A stretch of 64,000 bases of DNA, taken from Streptomyces sp. NBS 14/10. Lineage in GTDB: Bacteria; Actinomycetota; Actinomycetes; Streptomycetales; Streptomycetaceae. The stretch spans positions 441,747 to 505,746 of the forward strand of contig NZ_NCSM01000003.1 of the NCBI RefSeq assembly GCF_002224125.1, read 5' to 3'. Within the stretch, counting starts at the first letter, position 1; every line of letters begins with the position of its first letter. Positions 58,969-64,000 of this stretch are shown piece by piece. Below the pieces are notes generated by a model that was not told where the DNA came from, ran no database searches, and saw only the letters and a program-made list of their open reading frames with translations. The position numbers and the translations under genes are program-made.

Positions 58969-59256
58969 CGAACCGGAGCGAACTCAATAACAGCCGTTGT
59001 ATGGGCTGTTCACGAGTGTCCTCTGCCAGCGGCTTACGCGTTCCGGGAAGCCGAGTCGTCGCGGTGGCCTGCGTCGCTTCGCTCCGGTAGGCATCGACCC
59101 GGACAGCCACATGCCGGGCCGGAGACGGATCTGGTCCAGGAAGTCGTACGCGTCCACGCGGTCCTGCCAGTGCTTGGCGGTAGGGCTCGGATGTCTTCGG
59201 CCTGGGCGGGACAGCGGACCGGAAGTAGCTGCTGTACTTCGCTGCTGTACGGCACC
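58947..59256. other. Gene-free stretch with small coding relics
   Basis: No intact gene. On the minus strand around 59100-59185 one frame reads AKHWQDRVDAYDFLDQIRLR then PGMWLSGS, resembling the opening of a Streptomyces hypothetical protein family (DFL-x-x-I-R-x-RPGMW-L-x-G). It is truncated on both sides. No promoter or start is evident. Confidence 0.5.
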
Positions 59257-59292
59257 AAAAAAGCCCCCGCCGGATTTCCCGGCGGGGGCTTT
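59257..59292 (-). terminator. Rho-independent terminator after tRNA-Ala
   Basis: On the minus strand: AAAGCCCCCGCCGG, loop GAAAT, CCGGCGGGGGCTTT followed by further T residues (59257-59259). It has a 14-bp stem and a real T-tract, rare in this genome, and starts 9 bp past the tRNA 3' end. Confidence 0.93.
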
Positions 59293-59300
59293 GAGCTGTG

Positions 59301-59374
59301 TGGACCTGAGGGGATTTGAACCCCTGACCCCCTCGATGCGAACGAGGTGCGCTACCAGTCTGCGCCACAGGCCC
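59301..59374 (-). tRNA. tRNA-Ala (anticodon CGC)
   Basis: 74 nt. Acceptor GGGCCTG pairs with CAGGTCC, including the G3-U70 wobble that defines alanine tRNAs. D arm GCGC-AGACTGGTA-GCGC, anticodon arm CCTCG-TTCGCAT-CGAGG (anticodon CGC, reading GCG), T arm AGGGG-TTCAAAT-CCCCT, discriminator A. CCA is not encoded. The gene is followed by a strong terminator. tRNA genes are frequent integration sites, and the neighbouring DNA is decayed. Confidence 0.97.
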
Positions 59375-59461
59375 TTGCAGCGAGTGAAACTCTAGCATCC
59401 CCTCCGGGGTGCTTGGAAATCCGTTCCTCGCGGCCCCCGGACCGGTCCCCGCTGGTCAGGG

Positions 59462-60658
59462 TCACTCATTGGCCGCGCGGGGGCGGTCCTCGTCCGCGTA
59501 CTGGTCGAACAGGGGGGTGCGGCCCCGCTCGCGGGGGGCGCGGGCGGCGGGGGGCTGGTGGGTGGCGGGGTCGGGGGCGTGGGTGGGTTCGGCGGTGCTG
59601 GAGCGGGCGGAGCTCCAGGCGTCGGGGGCGCCCAGGTCGACGTTGCCGGTGGCGCGGGGGGCGACGGGCGCGGTGACGTAGGTGGGCAGCGGGACAGGCA
59701 CCGGCTCCCAGCTCTCGCCGGTGGACGGGCCGCGGTCACGCTCGCGCTGCTGGTCCACCCACTCCGCGTGGTCGGTCTGCTCGACCAGGGCGCGGCGGCC
59801 CGCCGCGTGCGGGGAGCCGGCCGGGGCCGGGCGGGCGGCCTCGGCGCGGGCGGGCGGCTCGGCGGGGCCGTCGTCGTCGGTGGGGTCCTCGGCGGGCGGG
59901 CGGGGGTGCGGACGGCGCTCACGGAGACGCTGGGCGGCCAGCTCGGCGCGGCGCTGGTCCATGGTGAAGGCGAAGCGGCGGCGCTCCTGGGTGCGCAGAT
60001 AGGCGATGTACGCGCTCAACAGGACGGCCGGGAGGGCCGGGGCCCACAGGAAGGTGAGGCCGCCGACCGCCGCGACGACCGCGCCGAGGGTGAAGGCGAG
60101 GAAGAGAACGATGGTGGTGCGCCGACGGCGCGCGAGCACCTTCGCGCGCCCACTGCGGGCCGCGGCCGTGGGAGCCGCCCCCGAAGGCCCGGAAGCACCG
60201 GAGGACCCGGAAGGACCGGAGGACCCGGAACCGGACGGCCCGGAAGGACCGGAGGAGGCGGCCGGGGCGGGGCTGTCGGCGGGGAGGGCGGGAGGCGGCA
60301 CCGGCGTGCGCATGGTCACGGGGTCGGCGAACGCCCGGACGTCGACCGCGTCGGTCACGGCGTCCGGGTCGGCCACGCGCCGGTCCGGGGCGACGGGGTC
60401 TGCCCCGGCCTCGGGGCGGTCCGTATCGTCGGCGCGGCCCTCCTGGTCCTCCAGGCCCCCCAGGACCTCGAGCTCCGCCCGTTCCTTGGCGTATCGACGC
60501 TCCATTCCCGCCCGCCCGGACAACAGCCGGATGGCGGTACTGAAGCGCTCCGTGGGACGGGCTTCATTGAGCTCGTCCTGCCTACGGAGCCACATCGGCA
60601 CCAAATAGGCGGCCCAGGCCCCGACGATGACTGCGTAGATGAGGCCACTGCTGCTCAC
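59462..60658 (-). CDS. sepX: Divisome membrane protein SepX (GlpR homologue)
   Basis: 398 residues from GTG 60658. It begins VSSSGLIYAVIVGAWAAYLV then PMWLRRQDELNEARPTERFS, the conserved start of actinobacterial SepX/GlpR. A Ser/Gly/Pro-rich linker (SSGPSGPSGSGSSGPSGSSG) precedes two close TM helices (about residues 190-230) and a cytosolic tail rich in Pro/Arg. In Streptomyces, SepX stabilises FtsZ rings and septa (established). The linkage to rimJ-like and molybdenum-cofactor genes is the usual one. Confidence 0.85.
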   Translation of the reverse strand: MSSSGLIYAVIVGAWAAYLVPMWLRRQDELNEARPTERFSTAIRLLSGRAGMERRYAKERAELEVLGGLEDQEGRADDTDRPEAGADPVAPDRRVADPDAVTDAVDVRAFADPVTMRTPVPPPALPADSPAPAASSGPSGPSGSGSSGPSGSSGASGPSGAAPTAAARSGRAKVLARRRRTTIVLFLAFTLGAVVAAVGGLTFLWAPALPAVLLSAYIAYLRTQERRRFAFTMDQRRAELAAQRLRERRPHPRPPAEDPTDDDGPAEPPARAEAARPAPAGSPHAAGRRALVEQTDHAEWVDQQRERDRGPSTGESWEPVPVPLPTYVTAPVAPRATGNVDLGAPDAWSSARSSTAEPTHAPDPATHQPPAARAPRERGRTPLFDQYADEDRPRAANE

Positions 60659-60808
60659 GGTCACACGGTAGAGGGGTCTGCGCGAGGCCATCTGCCAATT
60701 GGCGCGGTGTGTCGCACGATCTGGCTGATATCTCGAACTTTTTTTGTGATTGGTGGGATGACCAGGTTGGGAATGTGCTCAAATGCCGGGCGTTTTCGAA
60801 CACATATT

Positions 60809-61411
60809 TTATTTCTGCGATGCGCTGGGCCTCATCCGGTGCCACCGGGCCAACAATCCCTCCGGAACCTCCTCCGCCGTGAGGGCGAAGACCAGGTGGT
60901 CACGCCAGGCGCCGTCGATGTGGAGGTAGCGGGGGCGCAGCCCCTCTTCGCGGAATCCCAGTTTTTCGACCACTCGCCGGCTCGGCCCGTTCTCGGGCCG
61001 GATGCACACCTCGATGCGGTGCAGTCCGACCGTACGGAAGCAGTAGTCGGTGGCGAGCGCGACGGCGGTCGGCATCACTCCGCGGCCGGCGACCGCCTCG
61101 TCGATCCAATAGCCGATATGGCCCGAGCACATCGAGCCCCAGGTGATCCCCGCCACGGTCAGCTGTCCGGCCAGCCGTCCCCGGTATTCGACGACGAACG
61201 GCAGCATCCGCCCGGCGTGTGCCTCGGCGCGCAGATGGCGGACCATCTGACGGTAGGTGGGCCGGTGGGTGACGGGGCCGGTGGGCGGGGGCGGCGGAAT
61301 GGTGGCCTCCCAGGGGCGCAGCCATTCGCGGTTGCGCTGGTTGACCTCGCGCCAGGCGCGCTGGTCACGCAGCTTTATGGGGCGGAGGACCGTATCGCCG
61401 TCCGCCAGCAT
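60809..61411 (-). CDS. RimJ-like GNAT acetyltransferase
   Basis: 200 residues from ATG 61411; an upstream in-frame extension (RELNAPWPV before M) may be translated in some form. GNAT motifs: LRPIKLRDQRAWREVNQRNR, HIGYWIDEAVAGRGVMPTAV (CoA-binding R-G-x-x-P-T) and VVEKLGFREEGLRPRYLHID. This matches ribosomal-protein-type acetyltransferases found beside sepX in actinobacteria. Overlaps or abuts mogA, so likely in the same transcript. Confidence 0.88.
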   Translation of the reverse strand: MLADGDTVLRPIKLRDQRAWREVNQRNREWLRPWEATIPPPPPTGPVTHRPTYRQMVRHLRAEAHAGRMLPFVVEYRGRLAGQLTVAGITWGSMCSGHIGYWIDEAVAGRGVMPTAVALATDYCFRTVGLHRIEVCIRPENGPSRRVVEKLGFREEGLRPRYLHIDGAWRDHLVFALTAEEVPEGLLARWHRMRPSASQK

Positions 61412-61428
61412 GACGGGCCAGGGCGCGT

Positions 61429-62091
61429 TCAGCTCGCGCTCCCGGGAGAACCGGCAGGACCCGCAGAACCGGCAGGACCCGGAAGACCAGCAGGACCCGC
61501 AGGATCAGTGAGGTCGGCAGGACCCGCAGGGCCCGTGCGGTCCGCAGCACCAGCAGAGCCGGCGGGATCAGGAGGGTCCGCGGGTCTGGGGTGGTCGCCG
61601 CCGTGCAGTTGCTCGACCGCGTGGACCAGGATCCGCCCCAGGACCGCGAGCCCGTCCCGTACGCCGCCGGTCGACCCGGGCAGGTTGACGATCAGGGTGG
61701 TGCCGGCCACCCCGGCCAGACCGCGGGAGAGCGCGGCGGTGGGCACCTTGGCCAGCCCCTCGGCGCGGACTGCCTCCGCGATGCCCGGAATCTCGTAGTC
61801 GAGCACGCGGCGGGTCGCCTCGGGGGTGTGGTCGGTGGGCGAGATCCCCGTGCCGCCCGTGGTCACGACCACATCGTACGAAGCGGCGACCGCCTCGCGC
61901 AGGGCCGCTTCCACCGGGTCGCCGTCGGGGACCACGCGCGGCCCGTCGACCGCGAGGCCCAGCGCCGCCAGCCCGTCCACGAGCAGCGGGCCGCCCTTGT
62001 CGGCGTAGACCCCGGCTGCGGCGCGGTTGGAGGCGGTGACGACCAGGGCGCGGTAGGTCGGCGAGCCGCTCATACTCGTCAGGCCCGTCAT
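61429..62091 (-). CDS. mog: MogA/MoaB molybdopterin adenylyltransferase with collagen-like tail
   Basis: 220 residues. Core: [60 protein letters not shown], the standard MogA/MoaB motifs, including the Thr-Gly-Gly-Thr-Gly loop. ATG 62091 overlaps the moaC stop (ATGA); ATG 62073 is an alternative. After about residue 165 the tail is PAG/GPA-rich ([20 protein letters not shown] and on), arising from short DNA repeats. It activates molybdopterin with AMP before metal insertion. Confidence 0.88.
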   Translation of the reverse strand: MTGLTSMSGSPTYRALVVTASNRAAAGVYADKGGPLLVDGLAALGLAVDGPRVVPDGDPVEAALREAVAASYDVVVTTGGTGISPTDHTPEATRRVLDYEIPGIAEAVRAEGLAKVPTAALSRGLAGVAGTTLIVNLPGSTGGVRDGLAVLGRILVHAVEQLHGGDHPRPADPPDPAGSAGAADRTGPAGPADLTDPAGPAGLPGPAGSAGPAGSPGSAS

Positions 62092-62570
62092 GTCCGGCTC
62101 CAGTCGCCGGACTTGCCGCCCGTCTTCTCCTCCACCCGTACGTCCGTGATGACCGCGGACTTGTCCACGGCCTTGACCATGTCGATCACCGTCAGCGCGG
62201 CCACGCTGACCGCCGTCAGGGCCTCCATCTCGACGCCCGTACGGTCGGTGGTGCGGACCGTGGCGGTGATCTCCACCGCGTCGTCGGCGACCGCGAGGTC
62301 CACGGTCACGCCCGAGAGCGCGAGCGGATGGCACAGCGGGATCAGGTCCGGGGTGCGCTTGGCGCCCATGATGCCCGCGATGCGCGCGGTGGCGATGGCG
62401 TCGCCCTTGGGGACGCCATCGCCGCGCAGCAGCTCCACGACGCGCGGGGCGACGAGCACGCGGCCGGTGGCGCGGGCGGTGCGGGCGGTGACGTCCTTGT
62501 CCGAGACGTCGACCATGCGCGCCGCGCCCGATGGGTCGAGATGGGTGAGATGGTCCTGGGCGCTGCTCAT
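62088..62570 (-). CDS. moaC: Cyclic pyranopterin monophosphate synthase MoaC
   Basis: 160 residues from ATG 62570 (GGGAG upstream). Conserved MoaC sequence is complete: [74 protein letters not shown] and [15 protein letters not shown]. It makes cyclic pyranopterin monophosphate from the MoaA product. Overlaps mogA. The upstream partner genes expected here (moeA/glp, galU) are not within the window. Confidence 0.95.
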   Translation of the reverse strand: MSSAQDHLTHLDPSGAARMVDVSDKDVTARTARATGRVLVAPRVVELLRGDGVPKGDAIATARIAGIMGAKRTPDLIPLCHPLALSGVTVDLAVADDAVEITATVRTTDRTGVEMEALTAVSVAALTVIDMVKAVDKSAVITDVRVEEKTGGKSGDWSRT

Positions 62571-62622
62571 CGTTCTCCCGGTCCGGGCCAGGTGGCTCCT
62601 GTGGGACGACACCGTACCGTTC

Positions 62623-64000
62623 CTAGTGTTGTTGACCTGCGTTGGCCACATCAGCACATTCCGGCCCAGGTGGGAGGTGTCTGGTGCCGGGTGCACCCCG
62701 AACGGTCCTGGGCGCGGGGAACAGCACCAGCTGGTCACTTCGGCTCCGGCAGGTCTTGCCGCCCTGGTGGGGCATGCGTGTGGTCCTGGGTGGGCTCGTG
62801 GTCCCACACGGTCTGGGTACGGATGCGGTCTGGCCGGCAGCTCTCCGCTGTCCGATCCTCTGGTCGGGAGCGGTCACACCTGGCCGACGCCGGATCCGTT
62901 GTCCCAGGCCGCGTCTGCCGATCACCACCGCGGCCGCGTGATGCCCGGTGACAGTGGTCTTGGCTTGATCATCGAGGGGTGCCTGCCAGTGCTGGGCGCC
63001 CCAGCGGGAGGTGTAGGCGGGGTCCACGGCGACCACGACCAGCCCCTGGTGGCAGGCCATGCCGCGCAGCCGTTCCCGGAACCGGGCGGTGGGGATACCG
63101 GCCACCGTACGGCGAAATGCCTTGCCGCGCCGGCCGCGCCCCATCGTCTCCCGGCCAGTCTGCCGGGCGTCAGAGAAGCCCAGGTTCTCGACCACGATCC
63201 CGGCGCAGCCGTGCATCCTGGCGATCTTGATCAGCGAGGCGACAGCGGCCCGCAGTCTGCCATCCCGCCGCGGGGCAGGACCGGTCAACTCCAGGGGCAC
63301 CGTGATCGGTTCGCCGACCGGGTTGCCATGCGCGTCCAGTACGCACGCTGCGAGACGGTCGACATTCAGGTCGACCCCAATCATGCGCCCGCCCGCCGCC
63401 CGGATCTCCTGCGGCGACGGCAGCACCGTCTGCGCCGCCGACCACGAGGCGTCGAGGTACCAGCGGCCGCGCACCGGATCGCGCACCACGTCGTAGCGCA
63501 CGGACTGATGCGCGCAGGCGCGGTCCAGCCACTGTGGCCTGCGGTGGTGGAACGTGACAGTGCAGGCCAGCCGATAGCGGCCACGCGGCGCGTTCGCCAG
63601 ATGCCTCAGCGGTTCGGGCAGCACGATCGTCACACTGCCATCCGACGGATCCACCGTGATGGTGTAATTCCCATGCGGGGCCCCCGACTCGCCGTCCGCG
63701 GTGAGGAACAGCCGGACCGCATCCCACCGCTCACGCCACCCCTCGGCCGTGAGATGCGCCTCGGCCAGGTGGTACCGCAGCTTCGCCAGTCGACGCCCGC
63801 CCACGACCACAGACGGCCGCCCCTCGGCGATGCGACGCTCGACCACGGCAAGCCGCGCTTGGAGCGCTTGGAGGCGGCGCTGCTTCTGGAAGCGTTCACC
63901 CCGGTCCCGGTAGCCGCGCACCCTGCCCGTGCGCCCTCCGCACGGCACCACGAGGCGACGGGCAATCTTCGATGGCGCGGCGCAGCCCGGCTCGCTCGTC
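62623..64000 (-). CDS. TnpB-related (IS200/IS605-type) protein, 5' end beyond window
   Basis: Open to the window edge, at least 459 residues present. RuvC-like motifs are visible: [12 protein letters not shown] (Asp), [12 protein letters not shown] (Glu) and [13 protein letters not shown] (Asp). The zinc-ribbon Cys pairs that usually follow DPAYTS are absent; the corresponding stretch is SRWGAQHWQ and later [11 protein letters not shown]. The tail is Arg/Pro-rich and ends AGQQH 52 bp before moaC. No TnpA is present. It may be a stand-alone TnpB relative or a degraded element; strand and the moaC-proximal position are certain. Confidence 0.75.
   Translation of the reverse strand, partial: TSEPGCAAPSKIARRLVVPCGGRTGRVRGYRDRGERFQKQRRLQALQARLAVVERRIAEGRPSVVVGGRRLAKLRYHLAEAHLTAEGWRERWDAVRLFLTADGESGAPHGNYTITVDPSDGSVTIVLPEPLRHLANAPRGRYRLACTVTFHHRRPQWLDRACAHQSVRYDVVRDPVRGRWYLDASWSAAQTVLPSPQEIRAAGGRMIGVDLNVDRLAACVLDAHGNPVGEPITVPLELTGPAPRRDGRLRAAVASLIKIARMHGCAGIVVENLGFSDARQTGRETMGRGRRGKAFRRTVAGIPTARFRERLRGMACHQGLVVVAVDPAYTSRWGAQHWQAPLDDQAKTTVTGHHAAAVVIGRRGLGQRIRRRPGVTAPDQRIGQRRAAGQTASVPRPCGTTSPPRTTRMPHQGGKTCRSRSDQLVLFPAPRTVRGAPGTRHLPPGPECADVANAGQQH

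Noticed and set aside
59301..59374. att-site duplication of the tRNA-Ala 3' end
   Set aside because: No second copy of the tRNA 3' segment was noticed within the window, and no intact integrase is present.
1..64000. Secondary-metabolite gene cluster
   Set aside because: ABM, BVMO, SDR and MmpL genes are scattered and no core synthase, carrier protein or cyclase is present.

Overview
The window is chromosomal DNA of a filamentous actinomycete, almost certainly Streptomyces or a close relative. The evidence is very high GC throughout, frequent GTG starts with GGAG-type ribosome sites, many ATGA/GTGA stop-start overlaps, an XRE-DUF5753/DUF397 gene pair, a septation gene (sepX) beside molybdenum-cofactor genes, and GC-rich hairpin terminators. 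No rRNA, CRISPR array, prophage or polyketide/peptide synthase cluster is visible. One tRNA gene, tRNA-Ala(CGC), is present.

Layout. 0-4 kb: a response regulator (cut by the window edge), its sensor kinase and an ABC exporter pair. 4-5 kb: a DUF397 remnant and a long imperfect inverted repeat. 5.6-10 kb: a serine hydrolase and an ECF-type nickel/cobalt importer (CbiO, CbiQ, fused CbiM-PDGLE) preceded by a Nur-like palindrome. 10-17 kb: an MmpL-type exporter with a TetR regulator, divergent from a tricorn-type protease. 17-21 kb: a Baeyer-Villiger monooxygenase / alpha-beta hydrolase / SDR operon, divergent from a MerR regulator. 21-29 kb: DUF1963, NmrA-like and Imm49 genes, a frameshifted gene, an XRE/DUF397 pair and a Ser/Thr kinase. 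29-37 kb: a small NADP oxidoreductase, a sugar ABC importer with LacI regulator, a divergent debranching-type glycosidase and an HxlR regulator. 37-54 kb: mostly single-gene units: barstar-like and TPR genes, exonuclease III, GNAT, an exported serine protease, TetR+VOC, DUF4240, a nucleotidyltransferase, a PadR-controlled membrane gene set, an HD-domain protein, GntR, and a dehydrogenase-NTF2 fusion divergent from LysR. 55.3-59.3 kb: a decayed island with a serine-recombinase remnant, IS5- and IS701-family remnants, a methyltransferase remnant and surviving nitroreductase, ABM and SMI1 genes, ending near tRNA-Ala(CGC). 59.4-64 kb: sepX, a RimJ-like acetyltransferase, mogA, moaC and a TnpB-related gene that runs off the window.

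The strongest regulatory observations are matched operator pairs. Two nearly identical 28-bp palindromes lie 7 kb apart, one before the HxlR gene and one before the NADP oxidoreductase gene. Two 13-bp sites flank a promoter between lacI and the glycosidase gene. Two 13-bp sites flank the padR divergent promoter. Two GAAAC/GTTTC dyads lie between tetR and the tricorn gene. A TTGCGA-N5-TCGCAA dyad precedes the metal importer.

I did not find a wholly new multi-gene system. The least ordinary items are the HxlR palindrome pair, the dehydrogenase-NTF2 fusion, a collagen-like tail on MogA, a TnpB relative lacking the visible zinc ribbon, and the long inverted repeat at 4.25-4.87 kb. Family names come from recognising sequence patterns by eye, without database searches.
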